A stretch of DNA of 64,000 bases from contig CAJXTB010000002.1 in the NCBI GenBank assembly GCA_913061235.1, forward strand, positions 1 to 64,000, written 5' to 3'. Positions within the stretch are counted from its first letter, which is position 1. Each line of letters starts with the position of its first letter. Below are positions 9,277 through 17,773 of the stretch, one piece after another. The notes beneath the pieces were generated by a model. It saw only the letters and a program-made list of their open reading frames with translations. It was not told where the DNA came from and made no database searches. The position numbers and the translations under genes were made by a program. This DNA comes from an uncultured Pseudomonadota bacterium. Its GTDB lineage: Bacteria > Myxococcota_A > UBA796 > GCA-2862545.

Positions 9277-9978
9277 TTGGCCCGCAGTCCACACATCCTG
9301 CGATGGATGCTCTGTATCTGCCTGTTGGCATGGCCTGCATTGGGGTGGTCACAGACCACGGATCCGGTGCTCATCCTCCCAGACGGTAGTGTCGCTCCTT
9401 CCGTCTCGATGGTCTACCAGCGTGCACGCAATCAGGGACGAGGGGGCACAGCGGCAGCCCTTGCTGCCTGGCCTGCAACGGCGATTGGACTTCTGTTCAC
9501 TCAGACCGACACTCGCTTTTCCCGTGCATCTGGGCGTGCAGGGGTTGGAATGGGCCTGTTCTCAGCCGTGATTGGTGTGCCGCTCATGCTGCATGCCGGT
9601 TCACAAGGAGCGCGTGTTGTGCGCTTGGCACGGCCGGACCACAAGACAACCCTGATCACGGTGGGTTGGATATTTGATGGTGTCAGCGTGACCTTTGGGG
9701 CTCTTGCCGCCGCGTCCATTGCCGGCGATTGGGCGAATGGTCAGCGCTCAGCCTGGCTTGTGCGACCCACAACCCTCGGTCTGGTCAGCGCACTCACCGG
9801 TGTCACAGCGTTCCTGCTGGCAAAAGTCCAGCTCGACAACAACATTCGCGCGGTGCGGAGCCTCGACTACCATCGCGCACAGCAGCAGGCTGAAGCGGGA
9901 CGGAACCCGGTTCGGGTACTCATTGCGCCAACCCTTACAGCGACTGGGACTGGAGTCGCTGTACTCGGGCAGTTCTAG
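9277..9978 (+). CDS. Exported protein of unknown function with hydrophobic segments
   Basis: I do not recognise this 233-aa protein. The likely TTG start at 9277 follows AAGGAG at 7-nt spacing and gives a signal peptide with hydrophobic core M-L-C-I-C-L-L-A-W and cleavage after G-W-S-Q. Start TTG 9235 would add 14 basic residues without a ribosome site. The mature part has four or so moderately hydrophobic Gly/Ala-rich stretches that could be membrane helices, and no metal or catalytic motif is visible. Its stop overlaps the stop of the convergent thioesterase gene in CTAG (9975-9978). Confidence 0.7.
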   Translation: MARSPHILRWMLCICLLAWPALGWSQTTDPVLILPDGSVAPSVSMVYQRARNQGRGGTAAALAAWPATAIGLLFTQTDTRFSRASGRAGVGMGLFSAVIGVPLMLHAGSQGARVVRLARPDHKTTLITVGWIFDGVSVTFGALAAASIAGDWANGQRSAWLVRPTTLGLVSALTGVTAFLLAKVQLDNNIRAVRSLDYHRAQQQAEAGRNPVRVLIAPTLTATGTGVAVLGQF

Positions 9979-10412
9979 GCGGGCGTCGCGCGAATCCACA
10001 CGCTCACTACGGCAATGTCCTCACCGTGGCCGTTCAAGACGGGCACGGTGACCTCCGCTTCGCCCTTTCCGCCGTGGTGAATTTCTTCCACAATGCGCTG
10101 GACTTGCTCGGGAGCCAGCTCGGCATGCGCAGTGACATCGCTCGTTGACCGCGATTGGTAACGAACAGAGCTGGTCAATAGTTCAGTGCGAAACTTGTGA
10201 AGCCGAGGGTGTGTGCCAACCACAACCAGGGCAGCAAGCTCGGCTACCGCAAACACCGCCGCGCTGTACAAGGTGTTGTCGCTCCCGCAGTTGTCGGCAT
10301 TGAAGGGGAGACGTAGGACCACGCTGCCCGGTTTTGCGTCTTCTACGCGAACACCCATGTGGGCAATGAACGGAACTTGGTGCAGGGCGTCGTCGAGCGG
10401 TGCGTGGGCCAC
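9975..10412 (-). CDS. Hotdog-fold thioesterase (YiiD/DUF4442-like)
   Basis: A 145-aa hotdog-fold protein resembling putative acyl-CoA thioesterases of the YiiD C-terminal/DUF4442 type. Visible family features are the substrate-helix region with N-A-D-N-C-G-S-D-N-T-L-Y-S-A-A-V-F, in which the hotdog helix follows an Asn-rich loop, and the following V-V-G-T-H strand. The substrate cannot be read from sequence. The frame opens at TTG 10439, but GTG 10412 has GGAG at 5-nt spacing and removes a Pro-rich non-conserved tail, so I take it as the start. It is divergent from rlmN. Confidence 0.8.
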   Translation of the reverse strand: MAHAPLDDALHQVPFIAHMGVRVEDAKPGSVVLRLPFNADNCGSDNTLYSAAVFAVAELAALVVVGTHPRLHKFRTELLTSSVRYQSRSTSDVTAHAELAPEQVQRIVEEIHHGGKGEAEVTVPVLNGHGEDIAVVSVWIRATPA

Positions 10413-10480
10413 AGGAACTCCAGGTGCAGGTTGCGCCAAGGGGCATTATCCGACTGGTTCACTTGTGACCGGGAACGGAC

Positions 10481-11602
10481 ATGGCACGCGTCACACATCG
10501 CGATTTGTTGACGGACAGCGAAGGTCGCTTCGACATCCGAAGTCTAGACCTGGAGGGGCTGTCGGACTGGGTGGAGTCGCTCGGGGTGGGACGGCACCGC
10601 GGTCGTGACCTGTGGAAGGCGATGTGGAAAGACGGCGCACACACCTTTGAAGAGATGACGCGCTTTGCTCCTAAGTTTCGCACTCTCTTCGCAAAGCACG
10701 GCTACTTGGCCAAGCTCGAGCCAGCGCTTGTGCTCAAGAGCAAGGATGGCAGTCGCAAGTTCTTGTGGAAGCTCGAAGACGGAAAGACCATCGAGTCGGT
10801 CCTCATCCCCGATGACGGCCGGGTCACGCTGTGCCTGTCGAGTCAGGTTGGCTGTGCGATGGCCTGTACCTTCTGCCTCACCGGTGATCTTGGCCTCATT
10901 CGCCAGCTCAAGCCGTCGGAAATTGCCCTGCAGGTCCTGCAGATCGACCAGCTGTTGGAGCGCGAAGACCGCATCACCAATCTGGTCTACATGGGAATGG
11001 GTGAGCCCGTCCACAACCTCGACAACCTGTGCACGGCCCTCGATATCTGCATGGATGACGACGCCCTTAATCTGTCGCACCGTCGCATCACGGTCAGCAC
11101 TGTTGGCTTGATACCGAAGTTTGTGGAGCTTGCTAGGCGCTCTCCGGTGAACTTGGCGGTCTCGCTCAACGCCTCGACCGAAGAACACCGGCGCGAGATC
11201 ATGCCGATCACCAAGAAGTACAGCATAAAAGCGCTTCTCGACGCCTGTCGTGAGATGAGCCTCCCAACCGGCAAGCGCATTGCCTTTGAGTATGTGTTGT
11301 TCGAGGGGCAGAACGACACCCTTGAAGACGCCGAGCGTGTGCTTCAGATGCTCAAGGGTATCAAGGCGAAAGTGAACTTGATCCCATACAACGAGAATCC
11401 GGAGCGGGCACTCACTCGGCCTCGCGAAGAACGGGTGGAAGCCTTCCAGAAGTACTTCCTGGACAACGGCATGACCTGTACGGTCCGCACCACTCGTGGC
11501 CTCGACATCAACGCCGCCTGTGGTCAGCTCGGCAAGGCCTATGAGCAGGCTCAGGATTTGGCAGCGCTGGAAGACGCACGTGCCCGCGTTGGCATGTCGT
11601 AG
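10481..11602 (+). CDS. rlmN: 23S rRNA/tRNA adenine-C2 methyltransferase RlmN
   Basis: Radical-SAM dual-specificity enzyme that makes 2-methyladenosine at 23S rRNA A2503 and in some tRNAs. The 373-aa length is normal. The radical SAM motif C-A-M-A-C-T-F-C holds three cluster cysteines. G-M-G-E-P marks SAM binding, and the C-terminal Cys in D-I-N-A-A-C-G-Q-L corresponds to the methyl-carrying catalytic Cys. ATG 10481 is preceded by GGGAACGGAC. It opens a rightward run of housekeeping genes (mtnP, rodZ-like, mgtE, recO). Confidence 0.95.
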   Translation: MARVTHRDLLTDSEGRFDIRSLDLEGLSDWVESLGVGRHRGRDLWKAMWKDGAHTFEEMTRFAPKFRTLFAKHGYLAKLEPALVLKSKDGSRKFLWKLEDGKTIESVLIPDDGRVTLCLSSQVGCAMACTFCLTGDLGLIRQLKPSEIALQVLQIDQLLEREDRITNLVYMGMGEPVHNLDNLCTALDICMDDDALNLSHRRITVSTVGLIPKFVELARRSPVNLAVSLNASTEEHRREIMPITKKYSIKALLDACREMSLPTGKRIAFEYVLFEGQNDTLEDAERVLQMLKGIKAKVNLIPYNENPERALTRPREERVEAFQKYFLDNGMTCTVRTTRGLDINAACGQLGKAYEQAQDLAALEDARARVGMS

Positions 11603-11638
11603 GGGTTACTCCGCGCCCATCCTACGGAGGGAGTGCAT

Positions 11639-12499
11639 ATGCAGCGCATCGGCATCATCGGTGGAAGCGGCCTGTATGAGTTGGACGGCGTTGAAGTGGT
11701 CGGAGAGATCACCGTTGAGACGCCCTACGGAACCCCGTCAGATGTGATTGTGCATGTGCGCATGGACGGCGCTGACGTCTACTTTCTGCCCCGTCATGGT
11801 CGGGGGCATCGCTACTTGCCATCGGAAGTCCCATACCGAGCCAACATCTGGGCGCTCAAGTCTCTCGGCGTGACCTGGGTGGTGTCGCTGTCTGCGGTAG
11901 GGTCGCTTGTAGAAGAGGTCGCACCTGGCGGAAACGTAGTGCTCGTCGACCAGTTCATCGACCGGACCTCGGGCCGAGACAAGACCTTCTTCGGCAATGG
12001 GGTAGTCGCGCACGTCACCTTCGGCGATCCGGTGTGTGGCGTGCTGCATGGCTACTTGAAGACCGCCTGCGAGCAGCTGGACGTGACTCTGCATACCAGC
12101 GGCACGTACGTGTGCATTGACGGGCCGGCCTTCAGCACCCGCGCCGAGTCGAACTGGTTCCGGAGCATGGGAGCGACGGTCGTCGGCATGACCAACTTGC
12201 CCGAGGCACGCTTGGCTCGTGAGGCAGAGATGTCCTACATGACTGTTGCATTGCCGACTGACTACGACTGTTGGCGGGAAGGCCATGATGACGTCAGCGT
12301 CGAGCAGATCATTGGCACGCTCATGGCGAATGTGGGTCTCGGGAAGTCGCTGATTCGCGCGGTCGTGCCGATCATTGCCGCCCACGAAGGCCCGGCCCCA
12401 TTTGCGGGTACGCTCGCATCTGCCCTGTTCACGTCGCGTGAGAACATCACTGCCGAGCGATGGGCAGAGCTCGCACCGTTGTTCGGAGAGTCTGCGTGA
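11639..12499 (+). CDS. mtnP: S-methyl-5'-thioadenosine phosphorylase
   Basis: Phosphorolytically cleaves methylthioadenosine to adenine and 5-methylthioribose-1-phosphate in methionine salvage and polyamine by-product recycling. The phosphate-binding loop I-G-G-S-G-L-Y is at the N-terminus, R-H-G-R-G-H follows, and the base-binding T-D-Y-D-C-W motif near the C-terminus distinguishes MTAP from purine nucleoside phosphorylase. The 286-aa length is typical. ATG 11639 sits 5 nt after GGAGGGAG; an in-frame GTG at 11633 is too close to that site. The stop overlaps the next GTG (GTGA). Confidence 0.93.
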   Translation: MQRIGIIGGSGLYELDGVEVVGEITVETPYGTPSDVIVHVRMDGADVYFLPRHGRGHRYLPSEVPYRANIWALKSLGVTWVVSLSAVGSLVEEVAPGGNVVLVDQFIDRTSGRDKTFFGNGVVAHVTFGDPVCGVLHGYLKTACEQLDVTLHTSGTYVCIDGPAFSTRAESNWFRSMGATVVGMTNLPEARLAREAEMSYMTVALPTDYDCWREGHDDVSVEQIIGTLMANVGLGKSLIRAVVPIIAAHEGPAPFAGTLASALFTSRENITAERWAELAPLFGESA

Positions 12500-13116
12500 C
12501 TGGAATGGGACCGGAGCTACGTCAGGTGCGCGAGGCCAGGGGAGAGACCCTGGAAGATGCAGCACACGTTCTGCGTCTTGACCCGCGTCACCTCAAGGCA
12601 CTCGAACAGGGAGACTTGGCCGCGCTGCCGGAAGGCCCCTTCGCCGCAGGCTGGTTGCGCGCGTACCGACTACACCTTGGCTTATCGGTTGAAGCGGATC
12701 CCCGCATTCCCGTGCGTCGTCTCGACCCCGACCGCGTACCACTGTGGGCGGTTCGTGCCGTTGCGGGTGGCTTGGCGGTGCTGGCACTGTTGCTGGCAGG
12801 CCTGTACGCGCTTCCTCGAAACGCGGACCCCGTCGCTCCACCCATTGTTGTAGATGCCGCCGCCGACCAACATGTTGAGGTGCGCGCACTGGTCAATCTG
12901 CCCTTAGAGGTACTGGTGGACGGCGCTGTCGTGTACCACGGCACTCTCCCTGGAGGAGAGACCATCGATGTGAGTGGCCATTCACGCGTGGAGGTCCGGT
13001 TGGCTGCGGCTCAGTCGGCCCGGGTTCGCTACAACGGCGAGACCATTGAGCCGCAAGGGCGGCAAGACTTGCCTCGCCGGCTGGTGTTTATCGACGACGT
13101 CGCGGACGATAACTAG
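12496..13116 (+). CDS. RodZ-like HTH membrane protein
   Basis: A 206-aa bitopic protein with the RodZ architecture. It has an N-terminal helix-turn-helix of the Cro/HTH_25 type (E-L-R-Q-V-R-E-A-R-G through L-K-A-L-E-Q-G-D) and the G-P-F-A-A-G-W-L-R-A-Y-R segment typical of RodZ. A single transmembrane helix lies at about residues 85-105, followed by a periplasmic beta domain like DUF4115. RodZ links MreB to the elongasome. GTG 12496 overlaps the mtnP stop (GTGA) and has GGAGAG upstream; ATG 12505 is a less likely start. It is shorter than E. coli RodZ (337 aa), so the name is a family call only. Confidence 0.8.
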   Translation: MTGMGPELRQVREARGETLEDAAHVLRLDPRHLKALEQGDLAALPEGPFAAGWLRAYRLHLGLSVEADPRIPVRRLDPDRVPLWAVRAVAGGLAVLALLLAGLYALPRNADPVAPPIVVDAAADQHVEVRALVNLPLEVLVDGAVVYHGTLPGGETIDVSGHSRVEVRLAAAQSARVRYNGETIEPQGRQDLPRRLVFIDDVADDN

Positions 13117-13117
13117 C

Positions 13118-14479
13118 GTGGCAGCAACACAGCTACAGAAGCAGACCACAGGCATCTTGCGCCGGTTGCTGCGGAAAGATGCGGCACCGGCCGTGCGAAA
13201 GGTACTGGCTCGGGCTCGTCCAGCTGACATTGCTGCTGCGATGGACTTGATGACGTCGTCTGAACGGCGCCGCTTGTACAGCCTGCTCACGGACAAAGAC
13301 CGTGCAGCCGAGGTCATGGCCTACTTGGATGACGACGCCCAGCGCGACCTCACCGTTGAGATGACTCAAGAGCAAGTCGCTGACTTGCTGGATCGCATGG
13401 AGGCCGACGACGCAACGGATGTTGTCGAGAACCTGCCAGATGCGCTGCGCGAAAGCATCATGAGCACCCTCGACGGCGACGCCGACGAGCTGCGCGACTT
13501 GTTGGCTTGGCCATCCGATACCGCTGGCGGGCTCATGTCCCCGGCGGTGTTCAGCACACCCGAGACGGCCACCTGCGGCCAAGCCATCATCCGGCTGCAA
13601 GAGATGGCCGAAGACCTCGACTCGGTCTTCTACCTGTACGTCGTCGACAGCCGGGACCGATTGTCGGGCGTCGTTTCCTTGCGCAAGCTGCTCATTCACC
13701 CGCCATCTACGCCGCTCGTATCGGTGATGACGAGCGACGTCATCTCGGTCCAGCCGGACCGCGACCAGGAAGAGGTGGCACGGGTTGTCGCTCGCTACGA
13801 TCTCCTTGCTGTGCCGGTTGTGGGGACTGCCGGCGAGCTACTCGGCATCATCACAGTGGATGACGTTCTAGACGTCGTGCAAGAGGAAGCTGTCGAAGAC
13901 ATGCTTCTGATGGCCGGTGTTGGTGAAGACGCCGATAGCCCCAACAACTCTGTGTTTCGCCTGGCCCAGCTTCGGTTTGGCTGGCTCATCGCTACAGCGG
14001 TTGGTGGAATGCTCGCGGATCGCATCTACCATTGGTACGGGGCGTACATTCCGATTGAAGTGGTGGGCGGACTGGTCCCGGTCATCATGGGCATGGGCGG
14101 CAATGTCGGCATTCAGTCGGGCACGCTCGCCATTCGCGGAATCGCGACCGGCCGTGTTCATGTGAAGGGCGGAGCTGGATTTGTGTGGCGAGAGGCGCGC
14201 GTCGGGCTGCTGCTCGGACTCGGCTACGGCATGCTTCTCGGGCTGTATGGATTGTTTCTTGGAGCGGGGTCGATGCCGCTTGTTGGCCTGACTGTGGGCA
14301 TCTCAGTGTGTTTGGCCATCATTCTCGGCAGCATTCTCGGCAGCTCACTGCCCATCTTGCTGCACCGCTGGGGCGCCGACCCCGCCATTGCCACGGGCCC
14401 GTTCGTCACCACCGGGGTCGATATTCTGGGCATCGTCGCGTACTTTAGCGTGGCCCGTGTTCTGCTAGGGAGCGGCTAG
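13118..14479 (+). CDS. mgtE: Magnesium transporter MgtE
   Basis: MgtE Mg2+ channel with the full domain order: N-terminal superhelical domain (residues 1 to about 130), two CBS domains (about 135-255) and five transmembrane helices (about 275-450). The transmembrane part contains the conserved selectivity stretch G-G-L-V-P-V-I-M-G-M-G-G-N-V-G-I-Q. Cytosolic CBS and N domains close the pore when Mg2+ is high. The length is 453 aa, as usual. The start is GTG 13118, one base after the preceding stop TAG; the longer open frame upstream is a shadow of the rodZ-like gene. The stop overlaps the recO GTG by one base. Confidence 0.93.
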   Translation: MAATQLQKQTTGILRRLLRKDAAPAVRKVLARARPADIAAAMDLMTSSERRRLYSLLTDKDRAAEVMAYLDDDAQRDLTVEMTQEQVADLLDRMEADDATDVVENLPDALRESIMSTLDGDADELRDLLAWPSDTAGGLMSPAVFSTPETATCGQAIIRLQEMAEDLDSVFYLYVVDSRDRLSGVVSLRKLLIHPPSTPLVSVMTSDVISVQPDRDQEEVARVVARYDLLAVPVVGTAGELLGIITVDDVLDVVQEEAVEDMLLMAGVGEDADSPNNSVFRLAQLRFGWLIATAVGGMLADRIYHWYGAYIPIEVVGGLVPVIMGMGGNVGIQSGTLAIRGIATGRVHVKGGAGFVWREARVGLLLGLGYGMLLGLYGLFLGAGSMPLVGLTVGISVCLAIILGSILGSSLPILLHRWGADPAIATGPFVTTGVDILGIVAYFSVARVLLGSG

Positions 14480-15201
14480 TGGACGCCATCGTCGTGGGTC
14501 GTAACGACCTTGGCGAGTCCGACCGCATTGTGCGTCTGCTGACTGCGACGGATGGTCGGGTGTCGGCAGTCGCTCGGGGTGCTCGTCGGTCGAAGAAGCG
14601 TTTTGCCGGAGCGCTCGACCCTGGAACCCGTCTTACTGTCACACTTCGCAAGGGTCGGGGAGAGCTGGCCACATTGACGCAGGCCACCGTGCGCAAGGCA
14701 CCCAATCGTGCACGTACGGATTTTTACCGCATTGCCGCCATGCTCTATGGGTGCGAGCTTGCTGCTTCTCTTGCACCCGAAGGCGGAGAAGCCGAGCGGC
14801 TGTACGGCTTGTTGGACGTGTGGTTGGACGTTCTCGAAGATGTTCAGACAGTCGGAACGGCTTCGCAGGTGGCCCTTGAAGCGAAGGCGCTGACCTTCGC
14901 CGGATTGTGTCCAGCACTTGTTCATTGTGCGCGCTGTGGTGAACCGATGGTCGCGGACGGACACTTTGATGATGACGCGGGCGGCGCACTGCACCCGTGG
15001 TGTGGAGTGGGGAAACGGGTGAGTCTGATATGGCTACAATCGGTCGAGACCCTGCGCCGCACACCCTTGCGCGACACTGTGGGACAACCCTGGACGGGTT
15101 CAGCATGGCTGATCGCTGATTTTGCGCGATACCACATTGGCCATCCTCTCAAGGCACGCCGCCTACTGATGGATGCCACTTCTGGAGACTTGACCCCATG
15201 A
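14479..15201 (+). CDS. recO: DNA repair protein RecO
   Basis: RecO loads RecA on SSB-coated DNA with RecR (RecFOR gap repair). An N-terminal OB fold (D-A-I-V-V-G-R-N-D-L-G-E-S-D-R) is followed by a helical domain. A Cys pair, C-A-R-C-G, in the C-terminal half corresponds to the zinc-finger region of many RecO proteins, and only this pair is obvious. The length is 240 aa. GTG 14479 shares its G with the mgtE stop and has GGGAG at 6-nt spacing. The stop overlaps the next ATG (ATGA). Confidence 0.9.
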   Translation: MDAIVVGRNDLGESDRIVRLLTATDGRVSAVARGARRSKKRFAGALDPGTRLTVTLRKGRGELATLTQATVRKAPNRARTDFYRIAAMLYGCELAASLAPEGGEAERLYGLLDVWLDVLEDVQTVGTASQVALEAKALTFAGLCPALVHCARCGEPMVADGHFDDDAGGALHPWCGVGKRVSLIWLQSVETLRRTPLRDTVGQPWTGSAWLIADFARYHIGHPLKARRLLMDATSGDLTP

Positions 15202-15932
15202 TGCTGCGCTCGTTGCTCATCGCCAGCCTGTTCCTGTCCGCATGCGGCCCGAACGACATCCTTCTTCGTGGTCGCGTCAGTGATGACGTAGGCGACAAGA
15301 GCATGGACTTTGATGGTGCTCTGGTCGAAATTCGTGAAGGAACGGGCCCTATTGTGGCCGAGACCATCACCAATTCTAACGGTCGTTTCGCGGTTCGCGT
15401 GCCTCGTGCTGCGCGCATTTTTGCGGTCATCTCCGATGACGGCTTCTTGCCGACGAGCTTTACCGGAGCCAGCGGGATTGAGCCGGTACTGCGCGTGCCC
15501 GACGGCACCTTATTTGGTGTGCCGGAGAGCACTGCAGAGCAGTACCTGACCCTGTTTGAGGGCTGTCCAGCGGCTCGCGAGGGTGGATTTTCGGTCGGCC
15601 GGGTTCGTGTAGAGAATCTGGTGGATTCCGACACCGGCGAAAACCCAATCGTCACCACAGCGCGTGTGGAGTGGAACGTCCGCGACCGCGAGACGCTCCA
15701 GGCCTGCTACTTGAACGACGAGGGAACGGCCTACGACCCTACAGCCACTGTCACAGGTCAGAGCGGCTGGTACTTGGTACCCAATGTCACGGTTGGAACG
15801 GGGGAGATCATCGTGTCGTATTCCACCATCGTTGGCGCCGAAGAAATCGTGGTGGTCTACCCGGTGTACATGCCCGATGACGGCGTCATCGCGCGCTTTC
15901 CAACCTGGGTCACGTTCGACACTCCTACGTAG
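15198..15932 (+). CDS. Lipoprotein of unknown function with carboxypeptidase-regulatory-like region
   Basis: A 244-aa lipoprotein. The signal ends in a lipobox, L-S-A-C, with lipidated Cys at residue 16. Residues of about 25-90 (G-R-V, then V-E-I-R-E, then N-S-N-G-R-F-A-V-R-V) resemble the beta sandwich of carboxypeptidase regulatory-like domains. The rest is all-beta with no catalytic motif. ATG 15198 forms ATGA with the recO stop, and a second ATG follows directly. It is the last gene of the run starting at rlmN, and a hairpin follows it. Confidence 0.75.
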   Translation: MMLRSLLIASLFLSACGPNDILLRGRVSDDVGDKSMDFDGALVEIREGTGPIVAETITNSNGRFAVRVPRAARIFAVISDDGFLPTSFTGASGIEPVLRVPDGTLFGVPESTAEQYLTLFEGCPAAREGGFSVGRVRVENLVDSDTGENPIVTTARVEWNVRDRETLQACYLNDEGTAYDPTATVTGQSGWYLVPNVTVGTGEIIVSYSTIVGAEEIVVVYPVYMPDDGVIARFPTWVTFDTPT

Positions 15933-15956
15933 CTACGCACTTGCGGCTGGAAAAAT

Positions 15957-15974
15957 CCTGGCCCAGCGGCCAGG
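15957..15974 (+). terminator. Hairpin after the rlmN-recO run
   Basis: CCTGGCC and GGCCAGG form a perfect 7-bp GC-rich stem around a CAGC loop, 25 bases after the lipoprotein stop. No T-run follows, so it is only a possible terminator or RNA-stabilising hairpin. Confidence 0.45.
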
Positions 15975-15975
15975 G

Positions 15976-15999
15976 TTGAATGCCGATTTTGGGTAAAGT
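15976..15999 (+). promoter_or_regulatory. Copy 1 of a 24-bp element TTG-x6-CCGAYTTKGGGTAAAST
   Basis: This element, with core CCGATTTTGGGTAAAGT, recurs almost exactly at 16530-16553. Both copies lie upstream of rightward genes, 100-130 bases before the start. TTG and TAAAGT are 12 nt apart, so it does not fit a standard -35/-10 pair. A promoter, operator or activator site is inferred from position and repetition only. Confidence 0.45.
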
Positions 16000-16100
16000 T
16001 GCTTCAGTTTGTTGCTGGATGCCCGGCAATGCCGTACTTTCGCACGCGCACCGGGGTAGAAACTGCCCCCCTTTTATACTCGGACCGTCTGGAGACTACC

Positions 16101-16382
16101 ATGGGTGAGATGATCACAAAGCCCGATACAAACCCCGTCATTCCTGCTGTTTTGAACCTCTTTCTGCTGGGTTGCGTTGGATACTTCATCCTCGGCCAGA
16201 AGAAGAAGGCCATCATCTCGGTAGTCATCACGCTCGTGACGAGCTGCGTTGGCTTGAGCATCATTTGGGTTCTCATCGCTGCGTACGACGCTTACCTCTT
16301 GGGCCAGAAGCTCCAAGCTGGCGAATCGATTGGCGAGAACGAGAACGGCTTGTCGTTCTTGGACGCTATCTTCAAGGACTAG
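16101..16382 (+). CDS. Small two-helix membrane protein (TM2-like)
   Basis: A 93-aa protein with two transmembrane helices (about residues 14-34 and 38-62), joined by a short G-Q-K-K-K turn and followed by Y-D-A-Y-L-L-G-Q-K. This is the general layout of TM2-domain proteins. Function is unknown. ATG 16101 follows CTGGAG at 6-nt spacing; the frame opens earlier at 15999 but that part lacks conservation signs and contains the regulatory element. It stands alone between a hairpin at 15957 and one at 16421. Confidence 0.7.
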   Translation: MGEMITKPDTNPVIPAVLNLFLLGCVGYFILGQKKKAIISVVITLVTSCVGLSIIWVLIAAYDAYLLGQKLQAGESIGENENGLSFLDAIFKD

Positions 16383-16420
16383 TTCCTAGAAGGCTGTCCA
16401 CGCCAAGCGTGGGCGAGCGA

Positions 16421-16469
16421 AGCAAGCCCACAGACCTCCCGCTCGTCGGACAGGACTGTGGGCTTTGCT
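16421..16469 (+). terminator. Long inverted repeat after the TM2-like gene
   Basis: AGCAAGCCCACAG pairs with CTGTGGGCTTTGCT, giving 13 bp with one bulged base, across a 22-nt loop. It begins 39 bases after the stop. The 3' arm contains a short T-run. A terminator or mRNA-stabilising structure is likely; the large loop is unusual for an intrinsic terminator. Confidence 0.5.
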
Positions 16470-16529
16470 GCGTCTGGTTCCCGTTGTCTGCGCGTCTCCT
16501 GACAAGCCGATGACGCTGGCCTACTGCCC

Positions 16530-16553
16530 TTGTTCACCGACTTGGGGTAAACT
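16530..16553 (+). promoter_or_regulatory. Copy 2 of the 24-bp element
   Basis: TTG followed after six bases by CCGACTTGGGGTAAACT, matching copy 1 at 15976-15999 in 17 or more of 24 positions with identical internal spacing. It lies 131 bases before the PP2C start at 16685. Confidence 0.45.
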
Positions 16554-16684
16554 GTCGCAACAGCCCACTTGGTAGGGGCTCTGGGATTGAAAACCGTGCG
16601 AACTCCGACAACGCCCCACCTTGTCCCGACCGCCTTCTGCGCGAATCGCACGGGTGATTGTGCATTCCCCAACGCGGGGCGTTG

Positions 16685-17698
16685 ATGGCATCCCGTCTTA
16701 GCTTTGGCTTTCCGCTGTCGAGCGCCACCCACACAGACGTGGGGCGCGTGCGAACGAACAACGAAGACAGTCACGGGCTCCGTTGGCTCGAAGATGGATC
16801 GCTGTTCATCATTGTTGCTGACGGAATGGGCGGGCACGAGGCCGGAGAAGTCGCCAGCGGCCTCGCTGTCCAGGTTGTCGAAGAAGTCGTAGAGCGCGAT
16901 CCTGAGGGAGACCCCAGGGAACGCATGTACAACGCGCTGCTCGAGGCCAACTCGGCAATTCTCGATGAAGGCGACCGTGGCGGTACTCGCGGCATGGGGA
17001 CAACCGCTATCTGCGGTCTGCTTCGTGGAAACGAGGCGTACATCGCCCTTGTAGGCGACTCGCGCTGCTACCACATCCGTCGTGGGCAGCTGCTGTGGCG
17101 AACGCTCGACCACACCCGAGTGCAGATGCTGCTCGATACGGGCGAAATTGACGAAGAGCAGGCGCGGGTCCATCCAGAGGCCGGCATGCTGACGCGCGCC
17201 CTTGGTCATGAGCGTATGGCCGACGGTCGCTCCCTCGAGCCCGATGTCCTCGCCGAGCCTCTGTTGTTGGAAGACGATGACACACTAGTGTTGTGCTCGG
17301 ATGGTCTACATGACCTGGTCGAAGACTGGGAAATTGGCCGACTGGTCGCAGGCAAGAGTCCTGACCAAGCTGCCAGGGACTTGGTGACCGCTGCCTGTGA
17401 GCGCGGAGGCCATGACAACATCACTGTGGCGGTCGTTACCGCTGGCGAGCGTATTGCAGAGTACGACCCGAACTACGTACCCGAGTACTACGCTCAGCAC
17501 ACAGATGGCCTCGGTCAACCTGAGATCACCTACGACGAGATGCCAGGCACTCCTGCATCCCCGCCGCAGCGTATGTCCCAGCCGGCGCCGGGTTCAAACT
17601 CCACCATGATCATTGTTGGAGTGGTGGTGGCCCTGGTGGTGTTGGCCGTGCTCGCCATTCTGGTCATTCTGGGACTGTGGTTCGCCCTAGCGGCCTAG
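16685..17698 (+). CDS. PP2C-family serine/threonine phosphatase with C-terminal membrane anchor
   Basis: PPM/PP2C phosphatase that would dephosphorylate Ser/Thr residues with two metal ions. The conserved motifs are [27 protein letters not shown] and G-G-H-D-N-I-T. The catalytic domain (about residues 10-255) is followed by a Pro-rich linker and one C-terminal transmembrane helix (about 308-335), so the enzyme sits on the cytoplasmic face of the membrane. The start is ATG 16685, with TTG 16682 and GTG 16658 as alternatives; none has a clear ribosome site. It faces a second anchored PP2C gene tail to tail. Confidence 0.9.
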   Translation: MASRLSFGFPLSSATHTDVGRVRTNNEDSHGLRWLEDGSLFIIVADGMGGHEAGEVASGLAVQVVEEVVERDPEGDPRERMYNALLEANSAILDEGDRGGTRGMGTTAICGLLRGNEAYIALVGDSRCYHIRRGQLLWRTLDHTRVQMLLDTGEIDEEQARVHPEAGMLTRALGHERMADGRSLEPDVLAEPLLLEDDDTLVLCSDGLHDLVEDWEIGRLVAGKSPDQAARDLVTAACERGGHDNITVAVVTAGERIAEYDPNYVPEYYAQHTDGLGQPEITYDEMPGTPASPPQRMSQPAPGSNSTMIIVGVVVALVVLAVLAILVILGLWFALAA

Positions 17699-17773
17699 CA
17701 CTGGATGCTGACCGTTGCTGGGTGTCCGTTCCAACCAATCGCTGGTGATGACTGGAGCTGCGCGGACGAGAGC

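Larger units (their letters stand above)
16383..16684. other. Intergenic region before the first PP2C gene
   Basis: About 300 bases without a gene. It holds the long inverted repeat at 16421-16469 and the second copy of the 24-bp element at 16530-16553. I see no open frame with a ribosome site and no RNA gene. Confidence 0.6.

Noticed and set aside
15985-16003. Sigma-54 promoter (TTGGG...TTGC) upstream of the TM2-like gene
   Set aside because: The GG and GC dinucleotides are 10 rather than 12 positions apart, and the second copy of the element lacks TTGC.
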